Below, piece by piece: positions 41,701 to 46,525 of a stretch of DNA of 53,627 nucleotides. Made by a program: the position numbers and the translations under genes. The notes beneath the pieces are model-generated. The model did not search any database and was not told where the DNA came from. It saw only the letters and a program-made list of their open reading frames with translations. The stretch is from an uncultured Granulosicoccaceae bacterium (lineage in GTDB: Bacteria; Pseudomonadota; Gammaproteobacteria; Granulosicoccales; Granulosicoccaceae), in NCBI GenBank assembly GCA_937958675.1, contig CALGND010000094.1:1-53627 (forward strand), given 5' to 3'. Every line of letters starts with the position of its first letter. Position 1 is the first letter of the stretch.

Positions 41701-44700
41701 CATTGATTTGGATTCGGACGGCGATGGCCTGGCTGACGCCGATGAAGGTGTACTTGATTTAGACAATAACGGGCAACCGGACTATCTTGATAACAACACG
41801 GTTATAGATTCTGATAACGATGGGATTAGTGACGCTATCGAGGGTACCGACGATGTTGATGGAGACAATATCCCGAACTATCTTGACACTGATTCTGATG
41901 ACGATGGCATCCTGGATATGTTGGAAGGCACAGACGACGTAGACGGTGATTCGCTACCAAACTATCTTGATACCGATTCAGATGGTGACAGCATAGATGA
42001 TTCAACTGAAGCAGGTAACGGTAGCAGCCCTCGAGATACCGATTCTGATGGTGTAGCGGATTTCTTGGATGTAGATTCGGACGGTGATGGTATCGACGAT
42101 AGCGTTGAGAATAACCCAGCATCCGGTGAGAATGACATAGACGAAGATACCCTGCCGAACTATCTGGATCTTGATTCAGATAACGATGGTATTTTAGACG
42201 CATTAGAAGGTGATGTTGATACTGATGGTGACCTGCTGCCTGATTATCTGGATACAGATTCTGATGGTGATAGCCTTTCAGATGCTGAAGAAGCGCTGGC
42301 GGATCCATCAGCCGGCAGTCCAGAGGCGGGCCCTCTTGGTACGGCTGATGTTGATGGTGATGGCATCCCGAATCATCTAGATTTAGATTCAGATGAAGAC
42401 GGCTTGTTAGATGCCCTCGAAACGCTAGCCGACGTCGATAGCGACGGTCTACCAAATGCAATAGATGTTGACAGTGACGGCGATGGTATTGCTGACAGCC
42501 TTGAAGCGGGCGAAGCACCGTCAGGGGTTCCAACGGACACCGATAATGATGGCACGCCTGATTTCCTTGATATTGATTCAGATGACGATGGAATCGACGA
42601 TCAACTAGAGGGTGTTATTGATACTGATAATGATGGTGTTGCTGACTTTCTTGATGTTGATGCTGATGGCGATGGTATAGCTGATAGTAGTGAGGGTGTA
42701 ATCGACACTGACGGCGATGGTGTGTCTGACTATATTGATACCGATTCTGATGGAGATGGCATTGATGATGCGGTTGAGTTGGGTAGCGACCCTAACAATC
42801 CCATCGACACAGATGCAGATGGTATTCCGGATTACCTGGATAATGACTCCACTACCGGTGGCACTACTGACGGTACTACAGGTGGTAATCCAACTGATGG
42901 TGACGATTTAGATGGAGATGGTGTTTCGGATGCCCTCGATGCTGACATCGATGGCGATGGTATTCCTAATACTGCTGAACCTCAAGGTGATACCGATGGT
43001 GATGGTGTTCCAGATTTCCGCGACACCGATTCTGATAACGATGGATTGACCGATGCGATTGAAGGCGCAGGTGATGCGGATGGCGATAGCCTACCTAACT
43101 TTATCGATACTGATTCTGATGGTGATGGTATCGACGATGCGGACGAGCAGATCAATGCGCCGGATGCTGACGGAATACCGAACTATCTAGATACCGATTC
43201 GGATAACGACGGTATACCGGATAGTGTTGAAGGTAACATCGATACAGATAACGATGGGATTCCTGACTTTATCGATTTTGACTCGGACGATGATGGCATT
43301 ATTGATATTTATGAAGGTTCTGCCGACTCCGATAGTGATGGCATATTAGATTACGTCGATACTGACTCGGACGACGACGGCATTCTAGACAGTGCTGAAG
43401 GTCGTGACGATACAGATAATGATGGCTTAGCGAACTATCTGGATATTGATTCAGATGGCGATGGCATTAATGACTCTATTGAAGGTGTCGTCGATACCGA
43501 TAATGATGGAGTGCCAAACTATGTTGATACTGATTCAGATAACGACCTAACGCCGGATTCAGCTGAGGGTGAGCTTGATGCGGATGGCAATGGTGTGCCT
43601 GATTATATCGAGGTTAACACTACCGCCGATACTGACGGTGATGGGATCACTGACGCTGTTGAGGGCAGCTCTGATAGCGATGGCGATGGTGTGGCTGATT
43701 ATCTTGATCCGGATTCAGACGGTGACGGAATTCCTGATGAGCTTGAGGGATCAATTGATAGCGATGCCGATGGCATCCCTGATTACCTTGATAGCGACTC
43801 GGATGCTGATGGTGTGCCTGATAGTGACGAGGGTTTAGCTGATACTGATGGTGATGGTATACCAAACTTCCTCGACAGAGATTCAGACAGTGATGGCATT
43901 CCAGATCTCCAGGAAGGTGGAACGGATAGTGACAACGATGGCGTAATCGATGCGCTTGATTTGGATTCGGATAATGACGGCGTGATCGATCAGCTTGAAG
44001 CAGGCAAAGACTCTGACAACGATGGGCTCGACGATGCCATTGATTTAGATAGCGATAATGACGGATTACCGGACTATATCGAGAATCGAGGTATTGATGC
44101 TAATAACGATGGCCAAATCGATGACTTTATTGATCAAAATCAAAATGGTTTGCACGATGGTTTTGAAGATGCGGGCTTATCGACGTTGGGTCTAACGCCA
44201 GTAGATTCAGATGCGGATCAAGTGCCAGATTATATTGATATTGACTCCGATAACGACGGGCTCACTGATGCGATTGAAGCGGATCATGATGATGCTAATC
44301 GTGACGGGCGTGTTGATAATTTCCTTGACGCTAACGGTAATGGCCTGGACGATAGTTTTGACTTGTCGCCGGTGTTATTGGTTGATACAGATAACGATCT
44401 GATACCTGACTATCGAGATGTTGATTCGGATCAAGATGGTACGCCAGACTTAAATGAAGCGCGTGGCGATAATTTCCGTGGTAATGGTGTGATCGAAGGC
44501 TTTGTGGATAGCAATGGTGATGGTCTGGATGATAGCTTGTTGCTTGCTCCGATTCAAATAGAAGATACGGATCAAGATGGGGTGTTTAACCACCTTGAAC
44601 TCGATAGCGACAACGATGGCATTTCTGATGCGGCTGAAGTTGAGACTCCTAACCAGCTTGGTATTGTTGATGAGCTTCAGGATAGCGACAATGACGGTAT

Positions 44701-46285
44701 ACCGGATCTAATTGACATAGATCAAGCGGGTGGCAATGATGCTGATAACGACGGAATCATTGATGTAGCAGATAGCGACGCTAATCCAGAGGCGGTAGAT
44801 ACTGACTTCGACGGTATTATCGATGCGTACGATGCTGATGCTGATGGCAATGGATTTTCGGATCAATTAGGCAGTAATGGCTTAGGGGCAGCTTTACCTG
44901 ATATTGATGCTGATTCAATCCCTGATTATTTAGAAGCTGAAAACGAGCAACCAGTACGTACTGGTATTAACGGAAGTGGTTGTAGTGTTGGTAGTGCATC
45001 AACTGACTCAGGCTTACTACTGTTGCTTTTAGCGGCGGTGATTGGAATAGCGATCAGGCGACGAAGAGCAATTGCGATTGTGCTTTTAGCGTTTGCTGCT
45101 GCGAATACGCAAGCTCAAGAGGTTGGCCGGGTGCCAACTAAGTTTGATCGTGGTATCTATCTGGCGGGAGGTGTCGGTGTTAGTATGCTGAACCCGGAGA
45201 CCGAGGGCACGCGTTGGGAGAACGATTCTAGCAATAGCACTGGGTTTCAGATCGCTTTAGGATACGATTTCAATAAACGCATAACGGCTGAATTGCATTT
45301 TACGCAGCTTGGTGAAGCCACGATAAAAGAACGTGCGAACCCTGCAGTAACCGATACCATTGAATATCAAACTATGGGCGCAAGCGTGTTGTTGTACGCC
45401 AGTAGTAATGATGAAAATCTATTCAATAGAGAAGGCTTTCTCGGTTACATACGTGCGGGTGCGGGTACACTAAATAACAGCTATGGCGAAGCGGATGTAG
45501 AACAGGTAAACCCCTCGCATTTTCTAGTGGGTATAGGCTTCGAATACGCCATGAAAAACGGTTTGGGTGTGCGCGGTGAGCTTATTTCATTTGATGGCGA
45601 TGTGCAATACGGGCAACTAGGTTTGCTTTATCGTTTTGGTCATAATAGTGGAAACACTAGGGTGGTTACTAAGCCGGCCAAAAAGCCTACGCCAAAACCT
45701 GCAGTGAAACCTAAACCTGTCCCTAAGCCCGCTGTTACAGCAGCGCCTAAACCTAAGGTTATTCCGAAACCTGCAGTTAAGCCAAAACCTGCGCCAGTTA
45801 TTAAGCCTAAGCCAGCGATAGTGACAAAGCCTAAGCCAGTTGTGCCAGTAGCCAAAGACTCCGACAACGACGGTGTTATCGATCGACTCGATCGTTGTGC
45901 TAATACGGGTGTTGGTACGCCGGTTGATGAGCAAGGGTGCGAATTGTTTGTTGGTGTAGTTGAGGGTATTACCTTTGAAGTGAATTCAGCTCAATTGACT
46001 GTGGAAGCTTATTCGGTCCTTAATAACGTGGTAGCACAGTTGTTAAAATTTCCAAAGATTAATATCTCAATTGAGGCACATACCGACAACGAAGGTGCTG
46101 ACAATTTCAACTTGTCATTGTCTCGTAAGCGAGCGATATCAGTTGCACGGTATCTTGTCCAAAAAGGCGTTTCGCAAAAACGTTTAAAAGCAAAAGCATT
46201 TGGTGAATCTGCGCCAATTGCGGATAACGCTACTGCTGCCGGTCGTAAAACTAATCGACGAGTGGAATTGCGAAGCTTTAAGTAA
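23738..46285 (+). CDS. giant secreted surface protein: DUF4347, Ig-like array, TSP3 rod, sorting-signal-like helix and OmpA module
   Basis: 7515 aa with no internal stop. Order: Sec signal peptide (1 to about 25); DUF4347 (33-178, with LYSHAEAGHLSLGG and YGCNLAAG); choice-of-anchor L domain (about 200-440, SFVFASDEYNEY); DUF11-like domain (about 445-590); four Big_12-like Ig domains; then roughly fifty Ig-like domains ending ELTIDT or DVTLDT. A TSP3/calcium-type DxDxDG region covers about 5936-7065. GSGCSVG (7079-7085), a hydrophobic helix and RRRR (7107-7110) follow, then a signal-like segment ending TQA (7126), an OmpA-type barrel (about 7134-7300), a Pro/Lys linker, one TSP3-like repeat and an OmpA_C domain (about 7402-7515). 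GTG start. It is likely a cell-surface adhesin; no type I secretion genes are adjacent. Confidence 0.9.
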   Translation: MNQFSFPAVLLVWSMSVFSGFGHANVSSPSKQHQLILVDSNVDDADNLAQSIADNGRAEILEAEQRPLLSILSELRENPGVTDLHLYSHAEAGHLSLGGQRLDMENLSPVQENTLRAIGDELGKQGGIYFYGCNLAAGHAGQDLVNKLADTTGVDVWASNDLTGSSALDGDWQLEVGSSGTTTNEIAFEGYQSVLNLIITPTMDPDTLRDTVMNPANTNVVITNVEVFGADGQTATFTNGLSVPGFISFEEGIILGSGEVVDIAGPNGADNTSSNMPAIPLADGDPQFDALTSAANGTFDATYITITFIPQQDSITGSFVFASDEYNEYAPPAGTSSANNSFYDVMAFFVNGVNYSVTAAGDNVSINTVNETLNAADYVTNDRTDGVPTPISIEPDGFTKRLVWTAPVNIGVPNTLKFGIADGGDATFDSWLLIDKYAFEVLTAPVDVDLAVSKTDNLTEVVTGDPIAYELTVTNTGSFATGREITLVDTLPTGVTVNGGLAEAVVEVGPNSAEWNCQSDAATPQVVTCKSIVPIQTNAGNNTSVVGFITDPISEAPGTTLVNSVVMSSDDNDLSNGNNTASDSSLVTASDTAAPVATLSGVPTLINNVDPFTVSVVFNEDVTGVDVSDLSVVGGVASNVVSIDGQNYTAVITPDGTSDVVVGVVAGAAQDAAGNSNTATATQTALLAINAVDLSLLNVPAQTSGSTPYTVTFEFSEDVIGFDASDIVVVNGVATNFVVIDANTYTADVLADGTGDVQIQVPDSAAQDIAGVDQSLAASGLTILNLSAPTVVVSGQPDSINTTASYTVAVEFSEDVTDFDSADLSVTNATILAVTAIDGNSYTVDVQPDGNGDISLSIPENSAIDIALNGNTSSNTVNTVYDAIAPQPVVTGLPVRTNTTGVLPITVTFNEPVTGFDLTDIQVTNGNVANLIAVDSQTFTADVTPDGNGDIGVSVPAAAAQDAAGNTSLIAVPVSTIYDDTAPTLTIAVVAGDNIINAAEDDADVTVSGSSAGLENGQTVSVAIDGTVYTTTANNDTWSIILPAAAAQLLDLTETITVDASDLAGNAAVTVTVDVTHDAIAPQVPVVGSLLTNNVSPVLMGTAALVAGDILQVTVEGVTYTAGAGAGELVVNGDGTWVLTIPATQILPEGVLDVTAVVTDTSGNTSSDQTTNEVVVDLSAPANPLVAPDLVSSSDSGSVDTDDVTLNASGEFTVPAGTLIVGDTVTLFADGVASGTTPVLADGSFLVNIATLTDADYAIQYSVTDAAGNESGLSPALDITVDTVIVVPTIDSPIASDNVVNAAEQNAVLVSGDAEADSVVVVTLSDGVNADVTVQVTTDATGNYTLLGSEANIQSLNEGNITIIATSTDLAGNVETSSPTDITLDTTAPAIPVVDTLISNSETPQLTGSATLTSGDVLTVSVNSVTYTNGDGNLQIDAGGVWTLDIPVGNELLEAQYEVVATVTDTSGNSSIDTDTSELTIDLTDPAVPTVTSSIQNTSTPVVGGTAVLEAGESLAIVLDGVTYVEGVDLVITGDAWTLTVPAGNPVTDGIYSVNATVTDAAGNSASDITASELLIDTVLPTIPSVIAQTTNNTQPVIMGTATVAAGETLSVVVNGITYNEGDVNLVLNPDDTWVLTIPADNAVLEGVYNVDVLVTDSAGNVAAEATVSELIVDTTAPITPSVAPNLQTAFDTGASDTDDVTLTTDNVFDVPAATATAGDVVVLYADGVEVATTTVAADGSFVANASTLTDGEYAITYTLTDEAGNVSADSPALDVTIDTVIVVPTIDAPVATDDIINSAEQIAVLISGTAEANSTVVVTFSDGVNADVTVQVTSDATGNYTLLGNEANIQSLDEGNITITATSTDLAGNVNTSVPVDVTLDATAPSIPVVDSLISNNATPQLTGSVSLAPSDLFEVVVNGITYINGSTDLQVDAGGVWTLDIPVGNELPEAQYEIVATVTDTAGNNVVDVSTVELTIDLTAPSAPVVISSIQGTNFPIIEGSAVIGAGEQLSILVNGVNYVEGSDLVITGDAWSLLIPATNPIVDGIYSVDATIVDAAGNSALDPTSSELTIDTSVPASPTVTAQITNNTQPVIMGTATVEPGETLTVVVNGITYTVGDGNLELAPGDTWVLSIPLVDAVVEGVYNVDVVVQDSAGNTSSETTAGELIVDTTSPVDPTLAPNLQTAFDTGASNTDDVTLTIDNVFDVPAATASAGDVVVLYADGVEIATTTVAADGSFVANASTLTDGEYAITYTLADEAGNVSAASPALDVTIDTVIVAPTIDAPVATDDIINSAEQNAVLISGTAEADSTVVVTLSDGVNADVSVQVLADAAGAYSLLGVEANIQSLDEGNIVITAVATDLAGNVQASLPTDVTLDTSAPAIPVVDTLISNLQTPVLTGSASLTAGDIFEVLVNGVTYTNGSAELQVNAAGVWTLNIPVGNELPEAQYDVVATVTDIAGNSVVDASTTELTIDLTAPAAPTVISSIQGTNFPVIEGLAVIESGDQLTVVVNGISYTEGADLVITGNMWSLLVPATNPVADGIYSVDARIIDAAGNSASDASSAELTIDTSSPVNPTVTAQTTNNTQPIIMGTATVEPGETLTVTVNGITYTAGDGNLELAPGDTWVLSIPVVNAVVEGVYNVDVLVEDSAGNTSSETTTGELIVDTTAPIAPGVAPNLQAAFDTGASDTDDITLTTDNIFDVPAATANAGNVVVLYADGLEIATTTVAVDGSFVANASTLADGDYAITYTLADGAGNVSVASPVLDVTIDTVIVVPTIDAPVSGDDIINSAEQGAVLVLGTAEANSTVVVTFSDGINADVTAQVTTDAAGDFTLLGNEANIQSLDEGNIVITATSTDLAGNVETSLPTNVTLDATAPSVPVVDALTTNNETPQLTGSLSLAPGDLFEVEVNGVTYSNAGTDLQVDAGGVWTLDIPVGNELPEAQYDIVATVTDTAGNSVVDTSTTELTIDLTAPAVPTVISSIQGTNFPIIEGSAVIEAGEQLTVVVNGVSYVEGADLVITGNMWNLLVPASNSVADGIYSVDATIDDAAGNSTSDTTSAELTIDTSLPANPTVTAQTTNNTQPVIMGTATVDAGETLTVVVNGITYTTGDGNLELTPGDTWVLTIPLVNAVTEGVYDVDVLVEDSAGNTSSEATAGELIVDTTSPADPTVAPNLQTAFDTGASDTDDVTLTIDNVFDVPATTASAGDTVVLYADGVEIATTTVAADGSFVANASTLTDGEYAITYTLADEAGNVSAVSPVLDVTIDTVIAVPTIDVPVATDNIINLAERNAVIVSGTAEANSSVIVTFSDGVNTDVAVQVTTDATGDYTLLGVEANIQSLDQGNIVITATSTDLAGNVESSLPIDVTLDSTAPTAPVIDTLITNNETPQLTGNVSLTPGDLFEVVVNGVTYTNAGADMQVNAAGVWTLTIPVGNELPEAQYDVLATVTDIAGNSVVDASTAELTIDITAPAVPTVVSSIQGTNFPVIEGSAVIETGDQLTVVVNGISYIEGFDLVITADTWSLSVPATNPVADGIYSVDATIVDAAGNIASDTTSSELTIDTSLPVNPTVTAQTTNSTQPILMGTATVEPGETLTVTVNSITYTAGDGNLELAPGDTWVLSIPVANAVVEGVYSVDVIVTDPAGNTASETTTSELVVDTTSPAQPAVAPNLQTAFDTGSSVIDNITFMVDNDFDVPADTATPGDIVVLYANGVEIGTTIVSANGSFVTNASTLADGDYAINYTLGDEAGNTSGLSPELDITVDTVMSVPTIDGPVSTDDVINAAEQFAVLVSGTAEENSAVVVSFSDGVNPDVNVAVTTDATGIYTLLGSEADVQSLDDGAITITATATDLAGNTEISLPTSLSIDTNAPSIPVVSPLVTNDESPQITGLVSLDPTDVFEVVVSNIPYSIGDGHLQVVDGFWTLDIPVENELPEAQYEVLATVTDVSGNSSDDVSASELTIDLSAPVVPTVVSSVQNTSTPIIQGTVTLGAGEILSVVVDGITYVQGPDLQVVDENWTVIVPAGSAINDGIYSVEAAVVDAAGNSSSDVTSAELTIDTALPATPAVIAQTTNNTQPVIMGTAIVEAGETLSVVVDGVTYINGDTHLVLNPDNTWELTIPAVNAIAEGVYNVDVIVTDIAGNASTEATAGELIVDTTSPTGPLIAPNLQAAFDTGVDDDDVTSTTDNVFDVPAGTVNPGSAIVLYADGIEIATATAEADGSFIANAGTLTQGSYAITYTEADEAGNVSPSSPALNIEIDTSTIIPVIAQAIESDDIVNVVEQTDVLITGTAEAYSEVLVTLTDAAAASVQQVVSTDGSGVWSLIGQELDISTLQDGLIEVSADASDIAGNTQSAVPVDITLDRIVPVITISPIATDDVINALEDDADVVISGAVSDVEDGNIVSFTLNGKSYSATVSAGVWSFILPALDAQGLAATNTLSADVSNTSGNAAVQATRVVSRDAIVPEITVSPIAVDNIINSVEDDSDIVISGTSIGLEDGQTVSISINGQNYNAIVAANTWTTTMLAADALALPVTAVLSADAQDVAGNAAAQQNANVIHDVVAPSVAIVNTIIANAANSNSYVVSGTCTAGDNDVVVQIAGATPASQSVLCNASGEWTATFDVSALADGSDVIVIDSTQSDIAGNSATAATVLQDKNVTIPSINIAVVAGDNYVNAIEDDSDVLIAGTVAAIEDGQIIEVNVNGVQYFATVVEGNWGVVAPASDVQAWSATESITADGGNIAGTAALTAALTVNHDTTAPITPAVIAQVTNNALPTIVGTATLAPGDVLTVTVGGQTYTSGDGFLDVSPDGTWELTVNEALAENTYDVTVTVTDVAGNSASETTLAELTIDTTSPATPLIAPDLIAASDSGSSDTDDITNIANAVFSVPAGTANAGESVELLADGQSIGSGVVAANGSFEVTTAILADALFDITYQLTDAAGNVSVDSPALAVTLDTQIVSPTLSTPVAIDNIIGTAEATSVAVDGTAESGSEVVVTFSDVADVSVDAIVTAALDGSWSTIVDLSGLENGPLTIVVESTDIAGNNAASADHEVDLDTVPSAIPTVDQLATNTGTPTLTGTALLAAGDTLSVELNSQVYNSAGAGALLANPDGSWVLTVPVADALLDGEYDVIATITDLAANTTSDVTAVELLVDTVVPTAPTVNTLITADSSPVLTGAMILLADETLELTLNSVTYTLVDVELTDNGDATWSLAVSNDNALADGVYEVVANVIDLAGNATFDNTINELIIDTTSPTVPTVISLTTNTATPVIMGTATVLAGETLVVSVNGIDYDLTDEALLLAPSGIWTLTIPEADAVADATYDVVASVVDAAGNTSIDTSTQELAVDTNLPVVPTVNALVANTGTPTLTGTATIGAGEILEVSVDGLTFSEGDGQLTVVESFWALEIPDTNALLQGNYDVAAVVTDSAGNASTDTTAGELTIDMGAPAVPVVVAQITNLATPVINGTANLSEGDILTVTVDGVAYTTANGLVLSSNDWSLQIPVDAPLAEATYSVDAVVTDLADNSSSDATTNELIVDLTAPTIALDVIAIDNIINALEDDTDIVISGSTVGVETGQNVSITLDGGITLLATVNVAGSWSTVLPASSAQALNESVTVVADVQDVAGNAAVSATQTLQHDINAPVVTIATSPIINSLNVDAFPLSGTCVAGEGNVQLSVSIGVPTNQSVSCSAEGDWQAVVNFSAVAEGVAVAQLVATQSDVSGNTSQPASASFDKDTQGPSIVISDNGSGGDNLYSTDEHANVSIGGTTSDVEDAQVVSISISDGTNTITDTAVVSASAWNVANVDLSALDDGSITITATVDDAIGNSAAPAISNAVLDTAAPTLTAENIGPTYLTSPALLGNTDLPDGAVVEIRNVDNIPFCEAIVSAGTWQCTPAFPLFDSINDLQAIAVDAAGNSVVTPFTVVIDTTIDTDGDGIADIIEGEIDTDLDGIVNRLDTDSDGDGIDDSIETAIDTDNDGIANYIDLDSDGDGLADADEGVLDLDNNGQPDYLDNNTVIDSDNDGISDAIEGTDDVDGDNIPNYLDTDSDDDGILDMLEGTDDVDGDSLPNYLDTDSDGDSIDDSTEAGNGSSPRDTDSDGVADFLDVDSDGDGIDDSVENNPASGENDIDEDTLPNYLDLDSDNDGILDALEGDVDTDGDLLPDYLDTDSDGDSLSDAEEALADPSAGSPEAGPLGTADVDGDGIPNHLDLDSDEDGLLDALETLADVDSDGLPNAIDVDSDGDGIADSLEAGEAPSGVPTDTDNDGTPDFLDIDSDDDGIDDQLEGVIDTDNDGVADFLDVDADGDGIADSSEGVIDTDGDGVSDYIDTDSDGDGIDDAVELGSDPNNPIDTDADGIPDYLDNDSTTGGTTDGTTGGNPTDGDDLDGDGVSDALDADIDGDGIPNTAEPQGDTDGDGVPDFRDTDSDNDGLTDAIEGAGDADGDSLPNFIDTDSDGDGIDDADEQINAPDADGIPNYLDTDSDNDGIPDSVEGNIDTDNDGIPDFIDFDSDDDGIIDIYEGSADSDSDGILDYVDTDSDDDGILDSAEGRDDTDNDGLANYLDIDSDGDGINDSIEGVVDTDNDGVPNYVDTDSDNDLTPDSAEGELDADGNGVPDYIEVNTTADTDGDGITDAVEGSSDSDGDGVADYLDPDSDGDGIPDELEGSIDSDADGIPDYLDSDSDADGVPDSDEGLADTDGDGIPNFLDRDSDSDGIPDLQEGGTDSDNDGVIDALDLDSDNDGVIDQLEAGKDSDNDGLDDAIDLDSDNDGLPDYIENRGIDANNDGQIDDFIDQNQNGLHDGFEDAGLSTLGLTPVDSDADQVPDYIDIDSDNDGLTDAIEADHDDANRDGRVDNFLDANGNGLDDSFDLSPVLLVDTDNDLIPDYRDVDSDQDGTPDLNEARGDNFRGNGVIEGFVDSNGDGLDDSLLLAPIQIEDTDQDGVFNHLELDSDNDGISDAAEVETPNQLGIVDELQDSDNDGIPDLIDIDQAGGNDADNDGIIDVADSDANPEAVDTDFDGIIDAYDADADGNGFSDQLGSNGLGAALPDIDADSIPDYLEAENEQPVRTGINGSGCSVGSASTDSGLLLLLLAAVIGIAIRRRRAIAIVLLAFAAANTQAQEVGRVPTKFDRGIYLAGGVGVSMLNPETEGTRWENDSSNSTGFQIALGYDFNKRITAELHFTQLGEATIKERANPAVTDTIEYQTMGASVLLYASSNDENLFNREGFLGYIRAGAGTLNNSYGEADVEQVNPSHFLVGIGFEYAMKNGLGVRGELISFDGDVQYGQLGLLYRFGHNSGNTRVVTKPAKKPTPKPAVKPKPVPKPAVTAAPKPKVIPKPAVKPKPAPVIKPKPAIVTKPKPVVPVAKDSDNDGVIDRLDRCANTGVGTPVDEQGCELFVGVVEGITFEVNSAQLTVEAYSVLNNVVAQLLKFPKINISIEAHTDNEGADNFNLSLSRKRAISVARYLVQKGVSQKRLKAKAFGESAPIADNATAAGRKTNRRVELRSFK
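27320..36262 (+). repeat. six tandem 1491-bp super-repeats, five Ig-like domains each
   Basis: The landmark at the start of the first domain (GAT of AFDTGAS or its equivalent) recurs at 27320, 28811, 30302, 31793, 33284, 34775 and 36263. The spacings are 1491 bp five times and then 1488 bp. Each 497-aa unit has five distinct Ig-like domains in fixed order: A (AFDTGASDTDDVTL), B (PTIDAPVATDDIINSAEQ), C (TPQLTGS...GNELPEAQY), D (SSIQGTNFP...IEG) and E (TNNTQPVIMGTATV). Units 2 and 4 share one set of variants and units 3 and 5 another. A partial A-B follows 36263, and a diverged A-to-E set starts near 38351. Confidence 0.92.
41543..44940 (+). repeat. TSP3/calcium-type DxDxDG repeat rod within the giant protein
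   Basis: About 1130 residues are dominated by repeats of the type DTDGDGIPD-YLDTDSDGDGIDD. They have the alternating Asp pattern of thrombospondin type-3 or dockerin-like calcium loops. Such arrays normally bind many calcium ions and stiffen into rods. The repeats sit between the last Ig domain and the hydrophobic sorting-signal-like helix, as a membrane-proximal stalk would. DNA is degenerate but clearly repetitive (GATGGTGATGGT-like). Confidence 0.9.
44972..45115 (+). other. internal sorting-signal-like helix, RRRR, and signal-peptide-like segment
   Basis: Residues 7079-7126 of the giant protein read GSGCSVGSASTDSG, a Leu-rich helix (LLLLLLAAVIGIAI, 7093-7106), RRRR (7107-7110), AIAIVLLAFAAA (7111-7122) and NTQA, then mature-like QEVG. 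The first half has the layout of bacterial C-terminal sorting signals (Gly/Cys motif, helix, Arg cluster; MYXO/JDVT-CTERM type). The second half is a classical n-h-c signal peptide that uses the same Arg cluster as its n-region. Together they would form a membrane hairpin with a cytosolic RRRR turn. Confidence 0.7.
45116..46285 (+). other. OmpA-family module at the C-terminus of the giant protein
   Basis: About 389 residues. An eight-stranded-type beta-barrel (GIYLAGGVGVSMLNPE, GFQIALGYDFNKRI, GVRGELISFDGDVQYG, LGLLYRF) is followed by a PKPxPKP linker, a DSDNDGVIDRLDRC calcium-type repeat and an OmpA_C peptidoglycan-binding domain (HTDNEGADNFNLSLSRKRA, NRRVELRSF). On its own this is a complete mature OmpA porin/anchor of ordinary size. 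It is in frame with the adhesin and no stop codon separates them. Confidence 0.88.
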
Positions 46286-46290
46286 TGCCC

Positions 46291-46362
46291 TAAACGGTGA
46301 GAACGGACAAGGCGGGATTGAACGGGGTAGAGCCTCGCTTGATCTCGCCTTTGACGGTTTAA
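46291..46362 (+). terminator. large imperfect hairpin after the giant gene
   Basis: CAAGGCGGGATTGAACGGGG (46308-46327) pairs imperfectly with CCTCGCTTGATCTCGCCTT (46333-46351) across a 5-nt loop. The stem extends outward to TAAACGGT (46291) and GACGGTTTA (46353-46361). It starts 5 nt after the stop codon, so termination or mRNA protection is likely, though no U-tract follows. The remaining 46363-46525 leader of tmm shows TTGTCA (46424) and TATACC at non-ideal spacing and no gene. Confidence 0.45.
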
Positions 46363-46525
46363 GGCCTCTTACGCTGCAACGCCAAATTGCTACCTTAAGA
46401 ATTTTGCCGTGGTCAACACACCCTTGTCATTCCGTTAAAAAAACCAAAAATATACCAGCCTGGAAATTTGGGCTTAATTCGGTTAGAGTTGCTGGCAATC
46501 ACATGCCAAAGGAGCAACTAGGAAC

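Noticed and set aside
24433..42555. Many long antisense open frames across the giant gene
   Set aside because: They mirror the biased codon pattern of the repetitive sense strand (GAT/ACT/GTT-rich), recur once per repeat unit, lack start signals and show no recognisable domains.
45038..45040. Internal GTG as a separate start for the OmpA protein
   Set aside because: It is in frame just before IGIAIRRRR and would give a plausible signal peptide, but there is no convincing Shine-Dalgarno and no stop codon ending an upstream gene, so a single ORF is the direct reading. It stays possible as internal initiation.
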